NCBI GenBank assembly: GCA_947069175.1
Contig: CAMTDV010000003.1
Location: forward strand, 32,087,353 to 32,151,352
From: Scalesia atractyloides
Lineage: Eukaryota > Streptophyta > Magnoliopsida > Asterales > Asteraceae
DNA: 64,000 nucleotides
Direction: 5' to 3'
The notes under the pieces are model-generated. The model was not told where the DNA came from and did no database searches. It saw only the letters and a program-made list of their open reading frames with translations. Positions 22,453 through 33,604 of this stretch are shown here, piece after piece. The number at the start of each line of letters is the position of its first letter. Position 1 is the stretch's first letter. Position numbers and translations under genes: made by a program.

Positions 22453-24445
22453 CATTAAGGAAGTTTTGATGACAAAGGTTAAACCCTAACCTTCCAAGGA
22501 TTTAACAAATACTTATATGTATTTTTACAAGTTAAAAATGAGTACTATTTACTACATACATATATATATATATATATATTTGGGAATATAAATATATGTA
22601 TATACTTTGTCACCATCATAATTGAATGTGTAAGATACATGTGTATGTATGTGTATGTATCTAGAAATTCTAGGGTATACAATACAAAATACCCAATTAA
22701 CACAGCACACCAAATACTTGAAAGTTACCAAGTATAAATTACATGAACACACAAACTTTTACGCAATTCTTGGGCGAGCGGACTATTCGGACATTGGTCA
22801 AATTTATATAATACACCGTTTCACCATCGATCAACGAACAAATCACCAACATGAGGAGCTACTACGACACTTGGGCGACTTTCGACACGAATATATATAC
22901 ATTAAACGACAACGATGACACGTCTAAAAATTATATATTTTAGACACTTAACAATATATATATATATATTAACCATAACAAAATCGGAAAAGTTAGGATG
23001 TATAAAAATTACTAAGGGATTTTATAAAAGTATATGAATATACTTGAAAGTATATACTTAGTAAATACTACCAAGTGTAAGATTATAAATATTATGGACT
23101 CATGAAGTTTAGTTGGGTAGACCCATTATATAAAAGACATGGGCAAGGCCCAAATACATAAATCACATGATAACATGGGCTAGGCCCAAAGACATAAAAT
23201 ACATGGGCTAGGCCCAATCACGTAATTTCATGGGCTAGGCCCAATCACATAATTTCGTAGGCTAGGCCGAATAACGTAATTTCATGGGCTAGGCCCAATC
23301 ACATAATTTCAATGACACGCGTGCAAGACACGAGGACATGTGAAGGGCGGGGCCTGTTCACACACGATCTAAGAATGACAATATATATATATATATATAT
23401 AGTTGTGAAATATTTGTATATAAATAATAATCGAACAAACTAACTACCAACACTATAATAACATTAAGGTTGTTCTAATATGATAAATAAATACACAACA
23501 AGAATTCAAGATGAATAACTTGTACGAGGTCTAATGAGACCTAGGTGTCTAATGAAGTTAATACACATGTAGGTTACACACGTGTACGGACACTCAAATT
23601 CCAATAAGTACGACTTACGGAACGTAAAATAGTGAGTTCATGTCCCTCCTTTTAATTATTTCAAAGTCTTGTTTTTAAAACCATCGAGGGGAAATACATG
23701 TCATAAAAAACGGTATGTTAGCTATGGGTTTAGATGATAACACGATCAAATATGCGTAAGTAGGATGATGACAATAGTAACCATTAATCGCTTAGTGACC
23801 AAGGTGCAAAAGGTATAGATCTATTGGGTTTGAGGTGCGCTCCACTCCTAGTTGGCAAACCTTTAGGAGTGTTTTTGTGATCCGAATGATGTCAAAGTTG
23901 TCTCGGTTTGGTTTCTTACTTATGGCACATATGTCTAGGTGCTCGCGACATACTAATAGATCCTTAAACTCCATGAATGCTAATAACATACTCAGATTTC
24001 ATCATTAGATTACAAACATGACTTTATATAAGAGAACAATAACTACATGAACGCGCCAACCTGTTGACTTTTTAAAATTACATGTAGCAAGACTTGAGCC
24101 GGTGAAACACTTCGGGAAATGGGAATGACATGACAACGAATGCCACCTTTTGGAGGATTGCTTCTTATATCCAAACCTCGTATGGCTTCATAGGAGTCAA
24201 AACCTCAACATGCTTTTATGATGAAAACAATCTTTTGTTATGGAGTAATGAAGCCTAAACTATATTTTTGATGATAACGTGAAAATGTTGGAAACTTATG
24301 ATCTCACTTTTGGAAACTTGTAAGCTTTTGTTGCAAATTAATATAAGTATGGCATCGTTCTTGATTTACACTTGTTTACACGATTGGATGCAATGATTAC
24401 CTCATAGTCACACGATTGCGCTTCCACTACAACCAGGGTGTGACA
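22453..24445 (+). repeat. 5'-truncated LTR of family B inside LTR C
   Basis: Matches 51079-53190 of the family B LTR from CATTAAG to the intact terminal GGGTGTGACA, but lacks the first ~2.2 kb with the TATA box. There is no target duplication: the left joint shows filler sequence and the right flank is ATACC of LTR C. This fits insertion of B into C followed by a deletion across the left joint. Confidence 0.75.
23112..23310. repeat. GGGCTAGGCCC minisatellite, short copy
   Basis: About six or seven units of roughly 26-30 bp with the core TGGGCTAGGCCCAATCAC(A). The same array in the full family B LTR (51737-52246) has about 20 units. Confidence 0.75.
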
Positions 24446-24977
24446 ATACCTTATAGTCATATGGTTTTGTTAGTTATATGATGAATCGATTTTATGTACT
24501 TTTAAAATGCCAAAAACACCCTTTTGGCGCATAAATGTTTTTAAACATGTAAGACCATAGTTTTGACATCTAAACTGATATTATAGGACTTATTTAACCA
24601 TCCAAACCCATAGTTACGCTTGTGACTCGTTAAAGTGGTGTAAACCATTTTAACAAGTCGTAATGGGTCAAAGCACTTAGAAAATCTTCAAAATCAGAAT
24701 GTAACTTGTTTAGTTTATAAGACCTCATTCTATCCAATCCTCTGATTAAAGTCTCGACACACTAACATAGTATTCCGATACATTAGGACACACTTGAACT
24801 CTTCAATCCTTTAGCATTGTTTGATCATTTGAACAAGACATTTACGCAATCCCAAGTGTGTACATAGCCCCGCTTTTACATTTTCAAATGTTTTGGGGTG
24901 ATTCATATGTGCCTATCACTACTTTCTTGTTTTCATGACATTATAGATGTTTTGCTTATCTAGTACATATAGTACAA

Positions 24978-25290
24978 GATTTCAAAGACATTTTGCTTCA
25001 TATGTTGACTTAGCATACCCAGTACATAATTTCAAAGACATTTTAGCTTCGTATGTTGACCTAGCATACCTAGTAAATGATTTCAAAGACATTTTTGCTT
25101 CGTATGTTCACTTAGCATACCTAGTACATGATTTCAAAGACATTTCGCTCCGTATGTTGACTTCGCATACCTAGTACACGATTTCAAAGACATTTTTACT
25201 TCGTATGTTGAGTTAGCATACCTAGTACATGATTTCAAAGACAACTTTTGCTCCGTATATTGACTTAGTATGTCAAGTACATGATTTCAT
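24978..25290. repeat. 51-bp tandem repeat in LTR C, 6 units
   Basis: Unit of about 51 bp: ATTTCAAAGACATTTTTGC, then TTCGTATGTTGACTTAGC, then ATACCTAGTACATG. Six full units are present in each of the three LTR C copies of the window. A second, looser array of GACATTTG/TTTATA words follows at about 25620-25830. Confidence 0.85.
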
Positions 25291-25839
25291 AACATTTTCA
25301 TGACATGCTTACATTGTTCAAGACAAATTTATGCATTAAATATACAATGATACATTCATTAACACTGATCACGCCGACCGGTAGTATGTAATGGTACCAT
25401 AGGATTGACAATCTAGTTCCCCCTTCCTAGGTTTGTTTTGAAGTGACCTTAAGGAATGACAGAATCCGATGAACATTTGATAAACCTTTGTCTTTATAAG
25501 CATTTATCTGACAGTCAACAAGGCTTAAATGTATTCGCCAACAATCCATATATATGTGTCTACACAATAAAAGCAACTGATTTATAAGACAAGAGTTTTG
25601 TTTAAACAAGACCTTTGTTTATTCAAAATACGTGTTTTATACAAGACATTTTGACCACACAAGACATTTTTATTATTTTATACAAGACATTTATTTTATG
25701 GTTTAAATAAGACTTTTGTTTGCCATACAATACACTGGATTATACATAGACATTTGTTTATAAAAGACATTTGGTTTGTACATGACATTGGTTTATACAT
25801 GGCACTGGTTTAAACAAGACATCTCAATTGTTGGCTCAT

Positions 25840-28617
25840 TGTAACCCAAGCCCAAAATACTTATGAAAGAATTATATAGCCTTTTTGGCACATATCGTAG
25901 AGGAGAAAAGCAAGGGTAAAAGTATTAAAGACATCCCCGTTGTTCGAGATTTTCCTGAGGTGTTTCCTGAAGAACTACATGGTTCACCCGTAGCATGTTA
26001 AGTCGAGTTTTGTATAGACCTTGTACCTAGTGCCAACCCAATTATTAAATCCCCTTACCGTCTTGCACCGTCTGAAATGCAAGAGTTGTCAAAACAACTC
26101 CAAGAACTTTCAAACAAAGGATTTATTCGTCTGAGCTTTTCACCTTGGGGCGCTCCTATCCTACTCGTGAAAAAGAAGGATGGATCCTTTCGCATGTGCA
26201 TCGATTATCATGAGCTCAACAAACTCACGATTAAAAATTGGTATCCCCACCTTGTATTGATGACCTTTTTGATCAACTACAAGGTGCTACATGTTTCTCC
26301 ATGGTTGATTTGCGTTCTGGGTATCATCAGCTTCGTGTACTCGATGAAGATATTCCCAAAACTGCTTTGCGCACTCGATTCGGCCATTACGAGTTCATTG
26401 TCATGCCCTTTGGTTTGACAAATGCTCTTGTTGTCTTCATAGACTTAATGAATAGGGTTTGTAAACCTTATTTAGACAAGTTCATCATTGTTTTCATCAA
26501 CGACATTTTGATTTATTCGAAATCCAGAGCCAATCACAAACGTCATCTTTGTCTAACGATGGAACTGCTAAAGAAAGAACAACTTTATGCCAAATTCTCC
26601 AAGTGTGAATTTTGGTAGAAAGAAGTTCAATTTTTGGGACACATTGTCAACGAACAAGGTATACCTGTAGATCTCGCCAAAATCAGTGCGATTAGGGATT
26701 GGAGTAGACCTACTACTCCTACCGAAGTTCGTTCATTTCTCGGTCTAGCTGGTTATTAGCGCCGTTTTATCGCAAACTTCTCCAAGATTGCGGTTCCCCT
26801 CACTACTTTGACTCAAAAGAATAAACCTTTGAGTGGGGACCCAAACAAGAAGAAGCTTTTCAGACCTTGAAACAAAAGCTTTGTGATGCTCCTATTTTAT
26901 CCTTACCCAATGGCGACGACGACTTTGTCGTATATTGTGATGCATCGAATCTAGGCCTTAGATGTGTTCTCATGCAAAGAGACAAAGTCATAGCCTATGC
27001 ATCAAGAAAATAGAAAATCCACGAAAAGAACTACACAACTCATGATCTTGAGTTAGGTGCTGTTGTTTTCGCTCTCAAAATTTGGAGACATTACCTCTAT
27101 GGTACAAAATGTGTAGTTTTCACTTACTACAAAAGGCTCCAACACATCAGAAAGAACTGAACATGAGACAACGACCTTGGGTTGAACTTCTAAACGACTA
27201 TGACTGCGAGATTCGCTACCATTTTGGTAAGGCGAATGTCGTAGCTGATTCTCTTAGTCGTAAAGAACTTGTCAAGCTACATTGTGTTTAAGTTCGATCT
27301 GATATCCAAACATGTATTTTTGAAGCCCAACGCACTTGTGTAACCCAAGGTTTGTTGAAAAACGAACTACCCCATCATCTCGAGCTTCAGCTTGAAACAA
27401 AAGACAATGGGTTATTCTACTACATGAACTATTTATGGGTTCCATGCCAAGACAATCTCTGCATCCTATTGATGAATGAGGCTCACAAATCTCATTATTC
27501 AATTCATCCTGATGCAGACAAAATGTACAAGGATCTTCATACTCAATATTGGTGGTAGGGTATAAAGAAGGATATTGCCTTATACGTATCCAAATGACTA
27601 ACTTGTCTTAAGTTAAGGCAGAACATCAACATCCATCTGGTTTGCTTGAGCAACCAGAAATTCCGGTTTGGAAATGGGAAAACATTGCTATGGATCTCAT
27701 CACCAAACTACCACGTACTTCTCGAGGTCATGATTCCATTTGGGTAGTCATTGATCGTTTAACAAAGTCATCACACTTTTTGCCAATTTGTGAGGATCTA
27801 TCTACTGACTACCTTGTGAAGATCTACGTTGATGAGATAGTATCTCGACATGGTGTTCCTTTGAACATCATGTCAGACCGTGATGCTCGATTCTCGTCTC
27901 ACTTTTGGAAGACCATGCAATATGCCATGAGAACTAAACTTAACTTGAGCACTGCTTATCATCCTCAGACGGATGGACAATCCGAAAGGACGATCCAAAC
28001 ATTGGAGGATAAGCTTAGATCTTGTGTGATCGACTTTGGTGGTAGTTGGGATTCGCATCTACCTTTGATTGAATTCTCCAACAACAATAATTATCACTCC
28101 AGCATTAGCATGCTCCTTTCGAAGCTTGATACGGTCGAAAATGTTGTTCACCTATTTGCTGGAATGAGGTTGGTGAAGCTCAACTCACTGGACTAGAACT
28201 CATTCTAGAGACTATAGACAAAGTCAAGAAAATACGCGATAACCTTTTGACAGCAGAAACCGTCAAAAGAGTTATGCGGATCAGCGACGCAAGCCCTTGG
28301 AATTCCACGTTGGTGATCACGTCCTTCTCAAGGTATCCCCTTGGGAAGGTGTGATTAGGTTTGGAAAGAAAGGAAAACTTGCACCTCGATATGTGGGACC
28401 ATTTAAGATCTTTGAGAGGATAGGAAAGGTGGCCTACAAACTTGAGCTACCTCCTGAGCTTGGGAATGTTCATCCAACTTTCCACGTGTCCAATTTGAAA
28501 AGGTATTTGGCTGATGAAAAGCTCCACATCCCTCTTAATAAAATTCGCATTGATAACACAATGCACTTTTTTTATAAACCTGTGGAAATATTGGAACATG
28601 AAGTCAAGAAAGTCTAA
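25840..28617 (+). pseudogene. Element C pol: RT, RNase H, integrase, broken
   Basis: Starts just upstream of RT (KSIKDIPVVRDFPEVFPEEL). RT motifs: FSPWGAPILLVKKKDGSFRM, DLRSGYHQLRV, HYEFIVMPFGLTNA. The active site reads FINDILIYS, where FIDD is expected, so the first catalytic Asp has become Asn. RNase H shows DFVVYCDASN (about 26925) but TYYKRLQH in place of the usual TDHKSLQH. Integrase has the zinc finger (HKSHYSIHP to a damaged CxxC), MDLITKLP, MSDRDARF and GQSERTIQ, keeping D, D and E. The C-terminus includes GPFKIFERIGKVAYKLELP and TFHVSNLKRY. Stops and frameshifts occur at 26000, 26616, 27012, 27290 and elsewhere. The end is TAA at 28615. Confidence 0.85.
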
Positions 28618-29313
28618 CACAAACGCATACCGATTGTTAAAGTTCGCTGAGAGTCCAAACATGGCCTAGAGTTTACCTGGGAACGAGAGGATCAAATGAA
28701 TGTGAAATACCCACATATTTTCTCACAAGTTTCCTCTAATTAAGTTTCGGGATGAAATTTCCTAAAGTAGGGGAGACTGTGACATTTGTACATTTTTAGT
28801 CATTGAACAATTCTGAAACATTTTCGTATTTAATTAAATCTTGTGTTTTGTTTGCGAGAATGTATATTTATCATCATTATACAATCCTGGACATTTTTAT
28901 TCAATAAAATCTTGCATTTTATTAGTAAGAATGCAAAAATGTTAACCATTACACAAATTCGGTCATTTTTCGTGTTCGATAAAGTTTTAAACTTTATTTA
29001 CGAAACGCATAATCATACAATCTAACAAACCGACATCCACGATATTTCCGGACAAAATCCAAGTTACACATGCCTTAACGCCTTTATATAACCTAAATTT
29101 TAGGTTAAGAGGGGTTAAAAATGACAAAACGCGACAATACATGCCCAGTGGCCAAAATTGTCAAAAAAGTTTGCTTTATCACCAAGTTTGCCACCTATCT
29201 CCATTTTTGACACCTTGAACTCATTTTTCCACACTTAATTTGGTGTTGACACATGTTAGGACACTAATCCACACTTGGTAACACTTGTAATCACCTCCTT
29301 GATCCTAAAACAC

Positions 29314-29321
29314 TATAAATA
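29314..29321 (+). promoter_or_regulatory. TATA box of LTR C
   Basis: TATAAATA in CACTATAAATACCC, 536 bp from the LTR start. The solo LTR has TATAAATAG at 46019 in the same position relative to flanking homology. The 5' LTR of element C has lost this region. Confidence 0.65.
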
Positions 29322-29689
29322 CCCTTTGATTATTTTTTCACACCACTTCAAAACACTTCAAAGTAAAGCGTGAAGCTCTTTTTTCTATCCTTCTTGAAGC
29401 TTGTTTCCAGCCTTTGGAAGCCTCCTATCTTGAGTTCTGAAAGTGTTTTTCAACACAAGTACTCTTCCTAGTTCTTTCATTATTTTAGCTATTTTGAGCT
29501 AAAAGTCAAACAGTTTGACTTCCTGTTTGACTTTCGGTTTGACCACTTTGGTCAAGTCAAAGTTCAAATTGAACTTTGCAACATGATCGTAATCACAAAG
29601 GTATTAATCCCTTTCGATTGCATCTTATGATTACCGTGTTTAGTAGGCGAGATGACGAGTCAAAGTTTTACGAGTTAAGAGTACAATAA

Positions 29690-29710
29690 CATTATATATA
29701 TATATATGTG

Positions 29711-29791
<81 letters not shown>

Positions 29792-29815
29792 CACATATAT
29801 ATATATGTAGGTATG
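29690..29815. repeat. (AT)n microsatellite in LTR C
   Basis: About 120 bp of nearly pure TA dinucleotides, broken by GTGTATATA-type interruptions that make it largely self-complementary. Shorter (AT)n tracts occur at 22560-22580, 23380-23400 and 52316-52330. Confidence 0.9.
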
Positions 29816-30680
29816 TATAAAAATGCATTTTATGAGGAAAACTTTTTTGGGTATTAAAACTTAAGGTTTTGACACCAAATTAGTATTATAACATTATTAG
29901 ACATGTACAAACATGTCTAACTCGCCATTTCTAGTTTAGTGCTTATTTCTTAGTCGTAAGTCGAGTGGTTTTACTACTGCTTTGTCTTTTGAATCTGACC
30001 CGTTTGGTCAATCTTAAGATTCGACCAAGCGCATTTTTTTGACCATAGTAATTTAGGGAATAACCCTCTAAGGTTATACCTTATAGTCATATGGTTTGGT
30101 TAGTTATATGATGAGTCAATTTTTTGTACCTTTAAAATACCGAAAACACCCTTTTGGCGCATAAAATGATTTTAAACATGTAAGACCATAGTTTTGATAT
30201 CTAAACTAATATTATAACACAGTCAAACTTGTTTTGACATATAAGACTCATCATAGGACTTATTTAACCATCCAACCCATAGTTACGCTTGCGACCTATT
30301 AAAGTGGCGTAAACCATTTTAACAAGTCGTAATGGGTCAAAGCACTTAGAAACTCTTCAAAATCAGAATGTAAGGTATTATAAACCATATCATACGAGTC
30401 CCAAAACTTGTTTGGTTTATATGACCTCATTCTATTCAATCCTCTGATTAAAGTCTCGACACACTAACATAGTATTTTGATACATTAGGACACAATTGAA
30501 CGCTTCAATCCTTGAGCTTTGTTTGATCATTTGAACAAGACATTTACGCAATCCCAAGTGTGTACATAGCCCCCTCTTTTACATTTTCAAATGTTTTGGG
30601 GTGATTCGTATGTGCCTATCACTACTTTCTTGTTTTCATGACATTATACATGTTTTGCTTATCTAGTACATATAGTACAA

Positions 30681-30990
30681 GATTTCAAAGACATTTTGCT
30701 TCATATGTTGACTTAGCATACCCAGTACATAATTTCAAAGACATTTTAGCTTCGTATGTTAACCTAGCATACCTAGTACATGATTTCAAAGACATATTTG
30801 CTTCGTATATTGACTTAGCATACCTAGTACATGATTTCAAAGACATTTTGCTCTGTATGTTGACCTAGCATACCTAGTACACGATTTCAAAGACATTGTT
30901 ACTTCGTATGTTGACTTAGCATACCTAGTACATGATTTCAAAGACAATTTTTGCTTGGTATATTGACTTAGTATGCTAAGTATATGATTT
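30681..30990. repeat. 51-bp tandem repeat in 3' LTR C, 6 units
   Basis: Unit order matches the 5' LTR array one to one: the second unit has the same TTTTAGC variant and the sixth the same AATTTTTGC-like variant. The array was therefore already present before insertion and has not been homogenised since. Confidence 0.85.
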
Positions 30991-32212
30991 CAAAACATTT
31001 TCATGACATGCTTACATTGTTCAAGACATATTGGTGTGTTAAATATAGAATGATACTTTATTAATATCGATCACGCCTACCGGTAGTATGTAATGGTATC
31101 ATAGGATTGACAATCTCGCTCCCACTTCATAGGTTTGTTTGGAAGTGAATTTAGGGAATGACAGAATCTGATGAACATTTGATAAACCTTTATCATTGTA
31201 AGGGTATATCTGACAGTTAACAAGGATTGAATCTATTCGCCAACAATCTATATATATGTGTTTAAACAATAAAAGCAACTGATGTATAAGACAAGAGTTT
31301 TGTTTAAACAAGACCTTTGTTTATTCAAAACACCTGTTTTATACAAGACATTTTGACGACAAAAAATATTTTTGTTATTTTATACAAGACATTTATTTTA
31401 TGGTTTAAACAAGACTTTTGTTTGCCATACAAGACACTGGATTATATATAGACATTTGTTTATAAAAGACATTTGGTTTATACATGACATTGTTTATACA
31501 TAGATATTTGTTTATAAAAGACATTTGGTTTATACATGGCATTGCTTTATACAAGACATTGGTTTAAACAAGACATCTTAATTGTTGGCTCATGGTAAGT
31601 GATTTAAATGACGAGACGTGTGTAATATGATAAAAGCATGGTGGATACGACGCTATTACTTCCTATATATAAGTGCTTTCATGATATTACATAACGTAGC
31701 GTTATCTAAACCACTTCAAAAAAAATGCAAGACATGACACATTTTATGCAAGGCATGAGTTATTTTGGTTATTAAGTTAACCATGCATCATTTCTTTTAA
31801 ATCATTTGATTTTCATATGATTTCATAAAAGAAACATTTTTGTAAAGGATCATGGCTACTTTTGTAATAGTTGAACATTTCTTTTAAGTTTCAAAGCCAT
31901 GAGTCTTCATCACAAAACCTATGTTACTCACATGCATTTTTATGCTGACGTTTTATTTTCACATATGTTTAAGGAGCTAATGTTTGACTTTGAGCATGCT
32001 TCACATAGGGTGGACTTCGGCGTTAGTGACTTTAAAATTTGCAAGACAATTCTTATGTTTTTTATTTCATTCTCCCAAGACAATATAAACAATTAAATTC
32101 AATCATACAAAACTTTATGTACCATATGTTGTGAAACAATAGTTCTGTGACATGACTCCCCGACATTTCCGCTGCAATTTGTTGTTTTACGCGGTCGGGG
32201 TGTTACAAAAAG

Positions 32213-32880
32213 AATGAAAGAAGAACTTGTTGTTGCTAAGTATTGTACAACTAGAGTTGTTACCAGATGGTCAGAGTCAAATATTGTTGAAACTTACAAA
32301 AGACTGGAACAGTTGAGAGAAAAGTAACCTACAGTTCCTAAGAAGCCAGATTATCCAGCAGTGGTTATCCCTAAACAGACCCTTACATCTAAAAAGTAGT
32401 CCTCAGCATTTGGCTTATCCAAAGCTGCCTTAAATCAAGCAAAAAGGCAGAAGCAGATGTCTTAGGCTGATGAATAGATGTTTGAAGAATACAGAAAAGA
32501 GGGATTGAAAAAACAGTTGCTATATCATAATGATCCTGCCAGTGCCAAACTACATGAAACACTTGCAAATTTAGTAAGTAGGCCCCAATCACCAAACTCA
32601 TCAAAAATAACTCTTCACCCAAGAGAATCATCTGGTTCAAAAATTCTAAAGTGGAAGTCATCCTCAGACACCCATGAATTGACCTTGCTCAGATCAGATG
32701 GTGAAGTTTAAAAGCTTAGAATGGAGGATGCAAATGGTCTGAATGCAAATGACCTCCAAGATCTGTTGAAACTTGAACTTGAAAGGGATTTTGAAGACAT
32801 GCTTTCCATGAACTTTGAATTACAGTTCAAAGGTCAAAGAAGTGAAATGCTGATAAGAAATAAAGATCAGAAATAAAGAA
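32213..32880 (+). pseudogene. Env-like gene of SIRE-like element 2, continued
   Basis: Parallels 18620-19245 of element 1 (TRVVTRWSESN, ETYKRLEQLRE, QSPNSSKITLHPRESSGSKI, KWKSSSDTHELTLLRSDG). Several TAG/TAA codons (for example 32324, 32396 and 32709) interrupt it. It ends about 30-80 bp before the 3' LTR. Confidence 0.75.
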
Positions 32881-32912
32881 GGGTTTTGGCATCATCTGTT
32901 CTACAGTGAGAT

Positions 32913-33604
32913 TGTTAGATCTAGTGGACCCCATAAAAGAACAGATGATTGGAAAGCCAAATATTCTATAACATTTGATCACAAATAATAGTATTTTGAA
33001 GATCGGCTCCTCCCAATGGCAAAGACTCAACATCTGTTGCTCTAAAGTCTTTCAAAGCTAAAGTCTGTTTACAAGAACTGATGAAGACAAAAGACTGTTG
33101 AAGATAAGGTCTACAAGAGAGAACCTCTGCTAATGAAGATAAAGACTTTTGAAGCAAAGGTCTGCTGGACCAACAGAGGATAAACCTCAACAGAGGTTCC
33201 TTCAACAGATGTTTATCAACATAATTTATCTGTAATTTCAATTTAATAGTACTTAGGCTCTAGCAGATGTTAGGAGTTTGCTAGATGTCACTGTCAAGTT
33301 GACATCAGCTTAGATTCCTCAGAGGTTTTGTTTGTACTATAAATAGAACAGTGCCTTCAATGTTCTATTCATCACTTTCCTTTGACATTTTTATACGAAC
33401 AAATTAGAGTGATCAGGCTGAGGGGGAGTTTGTAATATCCTCATGCATACGTAAATCATAATTTATAAAAGCATGTTGATGAAAACAATTTCTTTATTGT
33501 TGTGATTCAAAAGTTTGTTATTCCGCTGCATTTATCATTTCTGTTTTATCATCTTTCATTATTTCATCTTAAAATTTCACAACAATCAAACTCAGATCTT
33601 AACA
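32913..33604 (+). repeat. 3' LTR of SIRE-like element 2 (692 bp)
   Basis: Starts TGTTAGATCTAGTGGAC and ends CAGATCTTAACA, giving matched inverted ends. TATA box TATAAATAG at 33338-33346. Clearly homologous to 19324-19980 with many substitutions and small indels. Confidence 0.85.

Larger units (their letters stand above)
21998..25839 (+). repeat. 5' LTR of element C, interrupted and truncated
   Basis: 21998-~22428 matches the first ~430 bp of the 3' LTR, and 24446-25839 matches 30076-31592. The segment corresponding to 29206-30075, which includes the TATA box, is missing and replaced by a truncated family B LTR. The end corresponding to 31593-32207 is deleted. Confidence 0.82.
21998..32207 (+). 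mobile_element. Del/Tekay-type gypsy element C, internally deleted
   Basis: Flanked by a perfect 5-bp target duplication, AAAAG at 21993-21997 and 32208-32212. Both LTRs begin TGTGACATTTGTACA; the 3' LTR ends GGGTGTTACA. The 5' LTR lacks its last ~610 bp, and the primer site, gag and protease are all gone. A single deletion from inside the 5' LTR (25839) into pol explains this. RT, RNase H and integrase remain. The sequence style (EIPVWKWE, SRGHDSIWVVIDRLTK, TFHVSNLKRY) fits Del/Tekay chromoviruses. Confidence 0.85.
28778..32207 (+). repeat. 3' LTR of element C (3430 bp)
   Basis: Preceded by the purine-rich AAAGTAGGGGAGAC (polypurine tract). Starts TGTGACATTTG, ends GGTCGGGGTGTTACA. It carries a TATA box at 29314, an (AT)n tract and the 51-bp array. 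It is the most complete copy of this LTR in the window. Confidence 0.88.
21441..33604 (+). mobile_element. SIRE-like Ty1/copia element 2, 3' part
   Basis: Same family as element 1. The visible parts are an env-like fragment (21441-21997), its continuation (32213-32880) and the 3' LTR (32913-33604). The rest lies upstream of the window. It was broken twice: by element F at about 21440 and by the family C gypsy element at 21997. Confidence 0.75.

Noticed and set aside
24947..25174. A 75-residue reading frame with a 17-residue peptide repeat (FKDI.ASYVDLAYLVHD)
   Set aside because: It is the translation of the 51-bp LTR tandem repeat (51 = 3 x 17). The same happens in the other LTR C copies and on the other strand.
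29640..29828. Tyr/Ile repeat protein
   Set aside because: Translation of an (AT)n microsatellite.
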